DNA of 36,526 nucleotides, from NCBI RefSeq assembly GCF_000485595.1, contig NW_014577360.1:158029-194554 (forward strand). The letters run 5' to 3'. A model generated the notes under the pieces. That model was not told where the DNA came from, ran no database searches, and was given only the letters and a program-made list of their open reading frames with translations. Made by a program: the position numbers and the translations under genes. This document shows, one piece after another, positions 1 through 13,528 of the stretch. This stretch comes from Priapulus caudatus (taxonomy: Eukaryota > Priapulida > Priapulimorpha > Priapulimorphida > Priapulidae). Position 1 is the stretch's first letter. Each line of letters starts with the position of its first letter.

Positions 1-61
1 CTACTGTCCCTTTAAATCACTAATCATACTTCTCCTACTGTAATTATGATTAGTTAATCAT

Positions 62-372
62 ACTGTTTCACGAAGCGATTTAAGTACACATAATCACATA
101 ATTAGCCGACATAAAAAGGAATTAATTTGCAATTATAATGACTAAATTAGTACAGCTAATCTTAGATAATTTAAATTTCATTGGGAAAAAATGGAAGTAA
201 AATTTCCAATTATAAAATCTGCAGCCTACTTAATATACTAGTACTACCTACATACTACTACTAGTACTAGCAACTAATCATGATTAGTGGATTTAATCAT
301 GCTCCTTGAGTAGAATTAAATATTGTGATTAACTTAATCATGATTAAAGTTAATTACGCTTCGTGAAACAGT
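62..372. mobile_element. Small inverted-repeat element (MITE-like)
   Basis: The 16-bp ends ACTGTTTCACGAAGCG at 62-77 and its reverse complement at 357-372 bound about 310 bp of very AT-rich DNA. Inside, the palindrome AATCATGATTAA-type motif recurs. There is no coding capacity. It lies in the downstream intron or flank of ANKIB1. The family is not recognised and no target duplication was established. Confidence 0.55.
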
Positions 373-1375
373 CACTTCAATTTAAGTATGAAAAGTAAAT
401 CATGATTAAGGACTTAATTACGCTTTGTCCAACCGGCCACAGGAATGCAAGTGTCCACATATGGATTGCAGGTCTCTGCATATATAGTCACGTAGTTCCC
501 ATATATCATATATAGTCAAAAATATGATAATACTCTGCTAGGGTATAGGCAACTGCATATCCCCCCCCCCACAGGAACAATAATACTCTGCTGGAATTCA
601 AGTGAATCTTGTTTTGATGCTTGTCAACTGGCCAATTATGCCTCAAATATAGCAATATAGCAATTAGCAAGGATTTCAAACAGTTTTCCTGACTATTATT
701 CCGACCACTACAGTACTTATTGGTATTGTCCGTATAACAGCAAGTGTCTAAAGTAAGGCCAACACGCATTGGAACACACGTACATCGTTATTTTCCCGAA
801 AATAGACACTGATTGAAATATTTTTTTCGTATATTTATATCGTGTTACATTATGATGCCACTCGTTTCTCGTGGGAGCCCATCCCTGTACTTTGACATGG
901 TAACTTGAATTAAGCAATAGAGATGTTATAGCAGTGTAGAACCACTATGTCACTCAATGAGATGTATATTTATCAGGTCATTGGTGGTTGCCGATTTCAA
1001 GCAAATTGTCGTCATACGAAAGTATGTGGCTGCATTTTTTTTTTTTTTTATATACCATAACAGCATAAACTCGTGGTAATTTTTATACTGGAGTAATCAG
1101 TAACATGTTCGTTATTAGGTGAAACTATATTTCGCTATATTTCTCTCGACTGTCCAGTTATTTACGAAATAACTCCTTTAAATGCGGAGACACGTTGGCT
1201 GCTATTTAGAATGCCTCTCATAGGTCTGTTATGTACTGCCATTGATTCACCAATGAAGAATTCCTTTACAAACCCACTACCAAGGTGAAAGCAGTAAAAT
1301 AAAACACACCTCCACAACAAAAATGCCTAACAACAAGATTGAAATGGAAATGAACACTGTGCAAAGGGCACATAC
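373..1375. other. Non-coding stretch, probably ANKIB1 intron
   Basis: AT-rich, with a C10 run near 561-570 and a T-run near 1035. No exon matching the expected remainder of RING2 or the Ariadne domain was found on the minus strand. Confidence 0.5.
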
Positions 1376-1506
1376 CTTGGAGCACTTCATATGGTTGCAT
1401 CCTTCATTCTTCTGGATCGGTGACTTGCAGTTGGGACAAGACTTTGAGTTGGTGACCAGCCACAGGCAGTTAGCTGCCTGCTCCGTCTCCTCAGTTGTAC
1501 CTCCCA
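1376..1506 (-). CDS. ANKIB1: ANKIB1 coding exon 13 (RING2 start, catalytic Cys)
   Basis: Encodes [20 protein letters not shown] then [16 protein letters not shown]. The Cys of GCNHM is the RBR ubiquitin-accepting residue. The exon ends in phase 0 before gtatgt; the following CKYDFCW-type exon is not found down to position 1. Confidence 0.95.
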
Positions 1507-4500
1507 CTAGAAAGACACAATGAAAGTGTCAATGACACTGTAGCTCACCACAAATAACGTTTTTATAATATTCAGATTTAGGCACCGCCTAAAAGCGGAG
1601 CTCCCGATGTGTAACGTGTAAGATCGAGAGGATACGCTTATTCCACGTAGCTGCTATGTACCACGTGACAATGGTGTTTCCCTGCCCATAACACAACTTT
1701 TGTCAAAGGTTAATTGGTTGCATGGAAGTATTTACTTCGTATGAGTTTTTCTAGGCGGTAGCACACGGTTGCCATCTGTATATCGCAATAATAATTTATA
1801 AACCAAAATGAATCACAATTTTGACAGTCATAGTGGCCGCTAAACCCAGCTTTGTAGCTCGACTGGCATTCGAATAAATAGGTTATGCTGCGTTCCGACC
1901 ATGTTTGTAAACTTACTCTAATATAGACATTTTATCGCAGGGTGGAGAGGAAATACAATTTTGGCATTAAAGATTTGTCAATGAAATCTTGTAAAACGAA
2001 CCAGACGAGTGTGACACCACAGACTGTTTGTTTCTGCGTTTTTTGCATAAATTGCATAACCTACCTAATTTCATAATTTATCAAAATATATCAAAACCCA
2101 AAAACATATCAAAACCCTAGCCCTTATTCATTCACATACCAAAAATGAGCACAAATCTGTTGAACCTGAACTGATTAATGGCAATCCCATTTTTGCCAAA
2201 AAATTGCCGTGGCTCGAAAGTACGTCGACTGGCGTGCTCCAAAATAGGACGTTCCATATGGGAGCATAGCAGTAACAACTATACCCAATTTCAAACATGT
2301 GGGTAAAACAGTTCCTGAGTTATCGTTGACCGAAGCGAAATGTTGTCGGATGGACGGACGGATGCACAGACGGACGGACGTACGATGGACGACGACCCAT
2401 GGCAATAGCTCAGCTTGACGATGTCAAGGTGAGCTAAAAATGCAGCCGTTATATAACTGTATCTAGAGCAGAGGCGTTTTGAAGGAGTTGACTAAGGTTA
2501 AACTACACGATTAGTCTGTTCATCCTTCACATGCCCATTTGTTCAATCTGCCCTTTACCCCATGCTGGCACCTCAGGCAGTTATAAACATGGAATGATGT
2601 GACAAAAATAATTGTGTATGTGATATAAACATGCAATGATAATTGTACTTACAGTAAATACATACAATTACATGACTACAATAATTGTGTTTAAGGTATA
2701 CATGGTACTTCAATAATTGCAATAATAATATTAATTGTACAGCAACCAACTACATTATTAGTCTCTCTGTCACGATTAGACAACTGATCTAGCATCAATG
2801 CTATTCAGCATCAATTGAAAGTAAATAACACTGCCCAAATAATATCATACTCAAATCCCATCATTGCTAAACTTGCTTTGAAAAGATCCAAATCTTTAGT
2901 TTAAGTCACGAGATTGAATAACAACAGTATTAACCTACCCCATGTGTGTGAGAGGTACGCTAAGATGGTGCATACTGCTCTAAGAGTTGGCAAAAGCATG
3001 ACTGAGTACTCACGTGACTCTGGCTTCACGTCAGATATCTTCTGGAACCAGTCGACCCAGTCCTGACAGCTGCAGGGTTCGTGTGCCTCTCCCAGGCACT
3101 CCCTGTCAGATACCATTAACAATGATTAACACAGGCAAGACTGAAGTGTGATAATTCCAACATATATGCCGATTTTCTTTTCTTCCAGTATTAACAATTA
3201 AAAATGTGATTATGAACGAATTATGTAAGATACATGGGCTCAGATGGCTTCTGATTTAACATAGTCTAAAAAAATTGATTGGGAGAGAATTAGGAAAGAC
3301 ATACAGACTTACCAGGATAAACAAAGGTTATAACAAAAATTACCAAATTGGATTCCAAAAAAATTATGAGATACATAAACTGCCATATTTTCTGATAGCA
3401 ACAATGATTAAAAAGTCGATTGCATGTGGCTTCTCATATTCAATACCAATGAAAACTTTTATTGCTAGACGGACATGCGGCCCCGGTAGTTGCGCGCGGC
3501 AAAGCCGCACCACAACAGCGAATTCGCCGCCCCCTTATTATCCACTTAGATAAATTAGACAGGGGTCTGAAAACGAACTCCGCGAAATCCAACCGACATT
3601 TCGCGATCGACGCCTAGAGGCCATCTCCAAATGGCCCCTAAACATTTTTGGGGGTGGCGCGCCTCAAGGGTAAGACGTAGTGGCTCCTACAAGAAACCCC
3701 AAGAAATGCTGTCAATAAGCGACCACGCGCTCGCTCATTGGCCGCTACACGATGACGTGGGCTACTGCCGAGTATAGCGTCATGTCTATCACAGAGGTTT
3801 TAACGAAGACGCGTACGGCGCTCCACGTGGGCGGGCGCGGTCAAGATGCTTTCTCCAAAACCGCCACCGCGCGGCGCTTGGCTGAGTACGTGGCACGTTT
3901 TTACCAACCTCCTGACCCTGTGCTGCCCGTGGCAATGGCACGTCATGCGAGCACGTGCTGGCGTGGCCGTGCCAGTTTTTACACGTAGCTAATCCTAAGT
4001 ACATGCACATACTGGCCCCTGCTGCAGCGCACCCATGCAGCAGCAAAGCAGCAGCAGCAAGAAATACTGGCCCATGTAGGAGCAGCAGCAAGCAATACTG
4101 GCCCCTGCTGCAGCGCGCTCCTGCAGCAGCAAACCAGCAGCAGCACCAAATACTGGTCCCTGCTGCAGCGCGGCCCTGGAGAAGCAAAGCAGCAGCAGCA
4201 GCAAATGCCCTCTCCCCAAGGCTGCCGTAGTCAAGCCGGTGTACGTCTGACAAAAACTGCGCGATGTTACGCTTCCCGCTATACGGATTCGCGCGCCCGC
4301 CCTCCTTCGCTGCGCGAATTCGTATAGCGGGCAGCGCGAGATGCTACATACAACACCCCGCGGTCGCGTGCGCCCAGTCCCGCGGAAGTGCGCGGCTTAA
4401 CCGCTCTCGGCGGTCGGGGAACAATGCATCTTTTGCGCAACGCCATCTTGTACCCGGTCTCTCTGGATGATTACAAATGACAGATATAGAAGTGGAGTAA

Positions 4501-7500
4501 TAGAAGAGAGTAGGATGATAGAGGAGAACACTGATAGGACGACGACGATGACAGCAAGACTGAAGATGACTAAGCGAAGGATACAAAAATCTCACCAGCA
4601 GAAGAAATGTCCAACTCCACAATCGACTGCATGAGATGTGGGAGGGGGTTTCACCCCAGGCTGCACAGTAGCAGGTGACCCTGATCCATCGTTCTCTGGC
4701 AGCCTGACGGCCCGCCCACAGCCCGGATGGGGGCACCACTTTATCGTTGGATTACTCTCAACAAAAGCCTGCAATTTCCAGCAACAGATGGCAGCAGCTG
4801 ATTAAGCGTACAAATCTCCCCAAGTTTCTCCAGTGTGTTTGTGTAATAACACGAGACAACCAATTCGGAATAACGACATAACTGAAGATGAAAGTGAACT
4901 CACATTACTAACATACTGTATTTTCAAATACATGTGATGGTCAGTAAATAAATTAGTGTTAAAATTATAACACATCAGTTATTAAACTACCTACATATCT
5001 GTGAGGGACTTAAATTATCCTTGCATCAAAGGAATGGTTACATGTACATCTGGCATTAAATTACCTGCACACAAGGGAAGAAATTAACTGTAAAAATTAC
5101 ATGTACTACCATGAATTAGTTACCTGTATGTCAAACTGCAAATATTTCAGTGCAACATCTCTGGGGACCAATCGTTCAATAACCTCTACTGGTACAAGCT
5201 TCTGACACTGAAAGGCTGGACATAGGATGCTGTGAACATTTCCATCTTGAATCTTGATCTTCAAGTAACTGCACAAGAAAGAAAATGGTGAGATGGCATG
5301 TAGATTTGTGATATTACGAATTATTATTGACAAGTATGTTCGCAATGACTCATTCCCAATTAACTTTCCTCAGTTATACATAGCTAATTGCTTATTGCAA
5401 AATATTTTTGCCAGCTGGATATTGTCAATGACTACTGAGAGACCGATGATAATACTGCAACGATTTAATAAATCCTCACCTCTCCCAACATCCCCTGCAA
5501 AAGTGGTGGTCACAGGCAACAGGCACAGGCTGCTCGAACACAGGGAATGGTAGTGCACATATGTCACACTGAAACAGCAACATCACAATTGATAAGAGTT
5601 TTCACATCATCAAACTGGCAAGTTCTAACGATAATGTGAATACATGCAAAATGCCCTTTTCAAGTTGAACACGACATTAAGAAAATAAGCCAAGATGAAA
5701 AAGATATGGTACAATAATAGATAAACTAAAAAGATGTAAAATGTAACATGGCAAGATAAGATATTATCAGAAGAAACACAATTCAGGATTATGAAGAGAT
5801 GGGAGCAGAAAAAAAGAAAGAAATGACACAAGATATTAAGATACAGGATGACATAAAACCAGATTAAACATCATTAGGCTCGACAAGATACGCTAATGAC
5901 AGGAGCAAGTAGGTGAAAGCAATCAATTTCTTGGCAATAACATAAGATAGAAAAATCTGGGACCAAATAAAATGTGTCTTATTAAGCTTAAATATATTAC
6001 AGTAATTAAATAAAACAGTCGATAAGTTTCATAATATTTCTAATGTTGATTCATTTGGCCTGACAAGTTTTATTTGTACAGTTACCAGAGGACTCCATAG
6101 CACAAATGTTTATCAGACATCGGTGAGTGAGCTGTCACATACCACTGTGTCATGCCTAATGGCAGTCTTCCTGGTGGGTGTGTTCAGTGGATGCTCCTCC
6201 TCTTCCTCAGCTTCCCGTATCTTCGCATCCTGGTTAACGATGCCCATGCCCGACCAGGAGCACTCTGGCTTGTCACTCTGTGAACTGCTTTCCCTGATCT
6301 GGAATGGAAATCGTAAAATGTCCAACGTTATGATGAAGACTTTCCCGTGAAAAGTAGTAGCCAGGTGGAATCCTAAAGTAGACATTTTAGGGGCTCAGCC
6401 AAAACATAGGGGCCCAGCACAAGGGGAAAATGTTTTTTTGGCAATCTGCACTAAAACGGCACATTGTTGTGCATTTCGTGCATGAAAAGTCAAATCAGAT
6501 TTTTTTCAAAACGTTTTGTCTTTTTTTATATTACAGATACTCAAAATATATGCGACGCACTTTAGCCGGGTGACTTTACCACCCGTTTAGACCACGTTTA
6601 GTTGGTTTGTGCCATTCAAAGAAAATTTGAAGGGAAAGAGCTGATGTAAAAATTAAACATAAAGACACACAAATTCATATAATTCAAAAGCATAAAATTC
6701 AGTAATGACCATTGACATTCTAATGACCACAGATAACTGAACCATGTTTCTAACACCTTAGAAATATGAGTGACAACTTTACCTATAGTGTGATAAACGA
6801 TTCCACAAGTCAAATACATAGGTATCTATGAGTCGAAATGTATTGTCACATTGGCACGACAACGAAACAGCTGGGTCTAAACAATCCCCAGGCTTGTATA
6901 CTTTTACTGCATGAAAATGGTGTTTTGAACTGTTCCAGTTTGTAATTATCATCTATACCTCATAATTGTCGTTTTTATATCTTTCCAAAAATTGAAGGTA
7001 AACAGTAACTTTCCTGGTCTTATGATATTCCATTTTCTCATTCCTTCATATAATTCTCACCACTTCAGCCCTTGCCTTTGAATTTTCTATTCTTATGATA
7101 AATTGTGCCATGTGTGTATCATCAAATTTAGAATTGTACCATGACTCCATAATAGATATATTACAAAATACAGCATACACAGCAGGGCTCCCTCTGGATG
7201 TTTTAAAGTTTGAGCCAAGACTTGAGCCACCAGGTTATTTTTTTCCCACTAATGAAAAACTATAGCCACTGTTTACTTTATCGTATGTGCTAAGCAAGGC
7301 ACGAACAGGTGATTGGTATGGGAAAAGAAGTGTATGAAACTTTTTTAATAAAGTAATCAAGTAAAAATGAAATATTGTAGTTTAGTCTACACAAAACTAG
7401 GTTGATGCACAGTTACACAGTGGTTGCACCAAAGGAATAGGTTACAGAATATGTTAGTACTTATATGACACTGTAATTTAACGATTTCATTATTCAATCG

Positions 7501-10500
7501 TAATTTTGTGAACGGTTAAATCAATCGCCACTGTTTACTTATCACATTTTGCAAAGTTGGCGAATGCCAGCGGTAGCCCTGCACAGCACACCCACTGTTT
7601 AGACTCAGCCAGCATGATAGCATGGGGACATGACCTCATTATTTCGGCTCTCTATCATAACCTACTGTTACAACGTGTCTGGCTTCATAAAAAAATTACA
7701 ACGTTCTAATGAATAGTTTATCGAGGGAAATGTTAAATGGATACTACACCCTAGGATTTTAGGGTATATCATGATAGTAAGTGCATAAATAATAGTATAT
7801 ACCTACAAATTTCTATAATCATGCATTTACATTTGTCATAAAACAACAGTGAGTTTTGAAATCTTTATTTTGAGCCGCTGACATGCGATTGTGCTGCCAC
7901 CCTCATGAAGTTTTTTCTGATTTATTTTGCACGTTACAGTACAGACCGAGGGCTAATCACAAACGTGCAATTATATTTACACCTAACTGCTATTTAAAAT
8001 TGATACACCTCACAACAAAAGGCCTATATAGACCTACTGTGAGCATAGTTGCAGTGTGCAAACATCACAAAATGTTCTCATTGAGCCAGAAATGTGCTCC
8101 GAAGTTGGCTATTTTGAAAACTTCTGTGTACGCAAGTTATATTTGAACGAAGTGCCAGATACCGCGAAATAGTATCCATACGCCATAGCGCAGAGTTCCT
8201 AGAACAAAAACACTATATTTGTTTCCTGGTTGCATAAGTAATATAGATAACATATGATTTAAACAAATTTCACAATTTAGTACTGAATAAACATTGAATA
8301 ATGAATTATAACTTGTTTTACAATAGAAAGAAACTGTTACTGAATCAAGTAGATCGTTCCGCTGTGTCCCGGATGTGTAAACATCACTGTGGTGCTACAT
8401 TCGTAAGAGAAGTAATTTCGTTTAGATTTTGAGAAGAAATGTTATGAAAGGAGAAATACAAATGAGTTGTAGTGAATTTTTGCAACATATGCAAGCTCAC
8501 AGTAGGTCAATGTATGCATTTAGCTGCGAGTTTGATCAACCGAACGATGCCTTATTTTAGGACAAATTCGTCCATATTATAACTGGATCTAAAATTTGTT
8601 TATGAGATATTGCAATCCTTCACCTCTTAAATTAATCAAAAAGAAACACCATCGGTCTGTAGTCTGCAGCCGAAAAGTTATGGTGTGCAACTTCAAAATT
8701 AGACGGGCTAGCAGTGGCACCACCGTCATTGTAAGCAACGCTACAGCTGTTAGTTTTGAAACAGAAAAAAAAATATTTCTAATGAATATTGAACAATGAA
8801 TTTTTTTTGTAGCTGAATTCAAATATATTTTAACTAAAAATATATGTAAGAAACCTATGGTCATGTATCTTTTTAAACAACAACTTACTGGTGACATCTG
8901 TTGCTCGTGGTCGTCCTGCGTCGTGACTTTTGCCACGGCGCCATGCTGCTGCTCTTGCCTTTTTTGGGCTTCAACGACTAAGCCACCTGGTGGCTGCACA
9001 CCGCACTTCTCACAGCAGGCGATCGGATTCTCCATCCATGCCTCTAGCAGCGTCTCCCGTGACCACTCTGAAAGCAGGTGGTGAAAGTGGTGGGATTGTC
9101 AACCAAGGTTGTACTCAAGTGCAGATGCATTTCCACTTACATGTATACAGTCTAAATCCAAACACTGCAAGTGTGAAGAACTTACCTGAGCAATATTCAC
9201 ATGCCACTTCGGCCCACAGTAATATTTAGGTGATGACTAGGAATTGGCATAGTGCTGGCTTAAGGTCAGAATGCAATTTTGCTACTAGCTACCACTGTGT
9301 TTTTTACTGATTATTGACCAAATACTGGTGCCATATTTAGCTAGAGGTATCTTTTAAAATCTGAAAACTGAATGCTGTTCTTTAAGCCAGATTTGAGGCA
9401 AGTGCAGGTAAGAGAAGCAATTGAGGTCAGTTTAACATCATAGTTCAGCAGAGATGATCGAGGGATTCACCATAGTTGCGTAGAAGGGCTTCAGCGGTGA
9501 ATAGCGGCACGCGCAGCATGTCTGATGTCTCCACAAGCAGCTGGTCCTTTGCCTCCTGCAGGTCCTGGGATCGCAGGCCACTGTATGGCTGGGCAACAAA
9601 ATACAAAAATGACCAAACAATGTCAGTCTACCAATATCAATTCCACCTTCTTTGCATCGGACCATTTGAGTTTATTACATAATTTATTCCAGGTCTGATA
9701 GCGATCGGATTCTCCATCCATGCCTCTAGCAGCGTCTCCCGTGACCACTCTGAAAGCAGGTGGTGAAAGTGGTGGGATTGTCAACCAAGGTTGTACTCAA
9801 GTGCAGATGCATTTCCACTTACATGTATACAGTCTAAATCCAAACACTGCAAGTGTGAAGAACTTGCCTGAGCACTGTTCACATGCCACTTCGGCCCACA
9901 GTAATATTTAGGTGATGACTAGGAATTGGCATAGTGCTGGCTTAAGGTCAGAATGCAATTTTGCTACTAGCTACCACTGTGTTTTTTACTGATTATTGAC
10001 CAAATACTGGTGCCATATTTAGCTAGAGGTATCTTTTAAAATCTGAAAACTGAATGCTGTTCTTTAAGCCAGATTTGAGGCAAGTGCAGGTAAGAGAAGC
10101 AATTGAGGTCAGTTTAACATCATAGTTCAGCAGAGATGATCGAGGGATTCACCATAGTTGCGTAGAAGGGCTTCAGCGGTGAATAGCGGCACGCGCAGCA
10201 TGTCTGATGTCTCCACAAGCAGCTGGTCCTTTGCCTCCTGCAGGTCCTGGGATCGCAGGCCACTGTATGGCTGGGCAACAAAATACAAAAATGACCAAAC
10301 AATGTCAGTCTACCAATATCAATTCCACCTTCTTTGCATCGGACCATTTGAGTTTATTACATAATTTATTCCAGGTCTGATTTTAATTGCAAATAAAATT
10401 CCAGAAGTCTACTCATTGAAGGCTGGAATTGCTAATTCAAGATGTTGGAATTATTGACATTTTTACTTAGAATCCTAACAGCAAAAATCCTAAACTAACT

Positions 10501-13469
10501 GTTGGTTAAGTAGTTTGAAATGGTTTGAAATCAGGCCATTTACTCAGAATGCTGACCTATCTCATGCACACTGACACACTGAGCAAAACTAAATTGAATT
10601 TGGTCAATTCCAATACAACATTTAAATGCTAAATTCGCCAATGCACGGCGAAAAAATGGCCAAAATCGTTTGTTACCTCCTGTGTGTCAATCACGGTTAT
10701 GTCTGCTTCATTCACATCACAGCTGCTATCATTCTGCAAAACAATGAAAACTTGATATCCTCGATATATTGAAATCACTCACCTTTTTACTCCCTAGCAT
10801 AAACGGCGTACCATGGAAAATAATTTACACAGATGACTCAGGTTAGGAGCATTCACCATGCACCACAATTTGTCAGTGATTCTTACCCATTTTTTTCTGC
10901 ACCTTAAATTCTGATCATGGAGCTAGCTCTGTGACCCACGGTTTGCGACATTACTGGACTACATTAGAAAATTCAGATAGTAACTGGAGACAATTTGATA
11001 CCGACATAAGGTGGCATAGTGACCTTGGATTTATGAGCCACTGATGTAATGCCTCAGTGATGATTCCACACACACGTAAATGTTGCACGTAATGATTATA
11101 CTCACAGAGAAGACCATCTTCGACTCAAGATAGACAGCGAGTTCGCTGTATCCTGCCTTCTCTGCACAGTCACATGGTGTCTCCTTGTTCTTGTTCTCAA
11201 TAAACACCGATGCACCCGCAGCCACAAGAAGCTGAAGATGAGATGGCAAAATCATTATATCATAAACTTTTGATATACTATGTATGTGTATATGCATATA
11301 TACAAAATAATTCCAAAATCATATGCATGCAGTGCGCGAAATTAGCGCTATTTTGCCAGCAGCCGCCAGTTCAACCCCCTAAACCACCGGTTCAACCCCC
11401 TAAACCACCGGTTCAACCCCCTAAACCACCGGTTCAACCTCCCATATAATAAGTCCACTTGGCCTATTCAAAATTTTCCCTATCTTGCCCTATTTTCCCT
11501 ATCTTATATCAACAATATTTACCAATTTCCTGACTAGTTTTTACTTAGTATCTACTAAGAAGTAAAAAATGTTCCAGCAATTCCTGTCAAACAAATAGAA
11601 CTCCATTGATAGCAATGAACTATGAGTATGCCTAATAAACACAAAGCTAATAGTAATACTTTTATTTTAAATAATGAAATAAATTGAACAAAATTAAGGG
11701 CCTATTCAAACTTGTAAGGACTTGGTCAATTTGTCTAAGTGCCCGTTTAAAATTTTGGGTGGTCCTGTTCACGTTATGGCTAATTTCATGCCCTGCGCAT
11801 TATCCATTGTAAATTTATCATATATTCTATCAAATAGCTAGTGAACAATTAGCAATTAGGTGACAATCATTGGGCCAGCTATAAATGCTAGTCTTATAAC
11901 TGTACTGGCAAAAATGGACTTACCTCAACGCACCTCCTTAGACCATTCTTTGCTCCATAATGCATTGCAGTTGAGCATTTCTGAAAAAGAAAAACAGGTT
12001 ATAAAAGGCCATCTATATTGAAATGTTAACAGTTCATGCCATTTCATTTACACTGTAGGCAAGAGCACTTAAACACACAATAACCCGTTATATATCAGAT
12101 TTTTAAATGGTTCATTAGATGTTAATTTTAAACTGAACCAGTCACAACTACCAAGTATGACCCTAACTAGATCCTACTTACATCAGGCACATCAATAAAC
12201 ACATCTCGTTAGTGATACTTTGAGCATTCTACACTGCCACCTGCTAAATATACGCTGATAAATGCAAATTTCTGGCTAAAGTATGATTGGCAGTTTGCTT
12301 GAAAAACATTTCTGACTGGAAAGCATGACAGCAATGACATTAACTGTGAGACCCAATGCATCAAAGCATGGAGCACAGCATATGGACTGAATCTAGGCAA
12401 ATGCATACAAAAAATGGCAAACTTTCAAGATAAAATGTTAGCTGACATAACACAGATCATTCAAGCCACGTACATCATCTACCATGTCAGGCTTTACTCT
12501 CTCAAGTTCCCCATTCTCGAGCTGAGGGCCTCGCCAATGTATGATGAGAGTGAGGCAGTCAGCGCGCCTGGCCCGTGATGGGCCGTGTAGCTTTCCCGTT
12601 GGGCAGGAGCACACACAATGCAGCGCTGTCTGATTGTGAATGTTCTTCTTATTTGGATTTCCACTAAGCTCCAGCATGAAAATCCTAGAAAGGAAGACCA
12701 TAACAATGCAAGTTACATACTAGTACGCCAGTCTTCACGAAAACCATTTTCGAGCATTCTCAGTTTCTGTAAAGTGTATATGACTGAATGACATTCTACT
12801 TGCCCATACATTTTGCAAGAATATGTTTTGAATATCGAGTAAAGAAATTTACACCAGACAACTTCTAAATGCCATTCGTTTCTGGCGTTAACATTTGGTG
12901 ATTTTAAATTAAAAACCTTTGGTATATAGCCAGCTGTATTATAGTTTATGCGTTTTTAAAAGCAGGAGCCCGTCAGGCAAGTCAGCTTGCAATATTTACA
13001 TGCCAGTCGTCAAAATTTCTACACGTCTTGGGCATCAGACGCCCGGCTAACTTCGAAGACTGGTACGCTACTGTAGTATTCAATATAGCAAGGAGTCCAA
13101 TGAAATATGATGAATGTAACTTGTAAGAATACTTATTGAAAGTGATTCTGCAGGTTCAAAGTAAAGGGCAGCAAGCAGCAGTTTTGCTGCCTACCAGGGT
13201 CAGTTCGCTACCTGCTCTCAATGTCGGCAGCAACTACTTGCTGCCAAGAAATTGTGAATACACTATAATAAAACCACCAAATATTCAGCCTAGATAAGTA
13301 CAATTGCTGCCTGCCCTTTTCTTTGGTAGTGAGTAATTGCGGTTTGGCAAAAAGCCGATTTCTAACCCTGTACTGGGTAAATTAACAACTATCTAGAAAT
13401 GTATAATTTAACATTACAAAGAAGTAGGATAGAACTTATGATGTTTTCCAAAATGAAGTGTGACAAAAG

Positions 13470-13528
<59 letters not shown>

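Larger units (their letters stand above)
3470..4470. repeat. GC-rich insert in ANKIB1 intron 11
   Basis: A block clearly richer in G+C and CpG than the AT-rich intron on either side. It carries the CAG-rich minisatellite (4007-4204) and a palindrome (4276-4331). No domain is recognisable in any frame; reading frames across it come from the repeats. It is probably an inserted element of unknown class. Confidence 0.45.
9700..10381. repeat. Tandem duplication unit 2 (682 bp) in ANKIB1
   Basis: Second copy of the unit at 9018-9699. The joint cuts exon 7 about 50 bp from its acceptor. The high identity means a recent event or an assembly duplication. Confidence 0.93.

Noticed and set aside
3789-4253. 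Ala/Leu/Gln-rich open frames
   Set aside because: Produced by the CAG/CTG minisatellite; frames exist on both strands with no conserved motif.
11341-11446. PPVQPPK repeat protein on the plus strand
   Set aside because: It is a 21-bp minisatellite inside an intron of the opposite-strand ANKIB1 gene; no start context or splice support.
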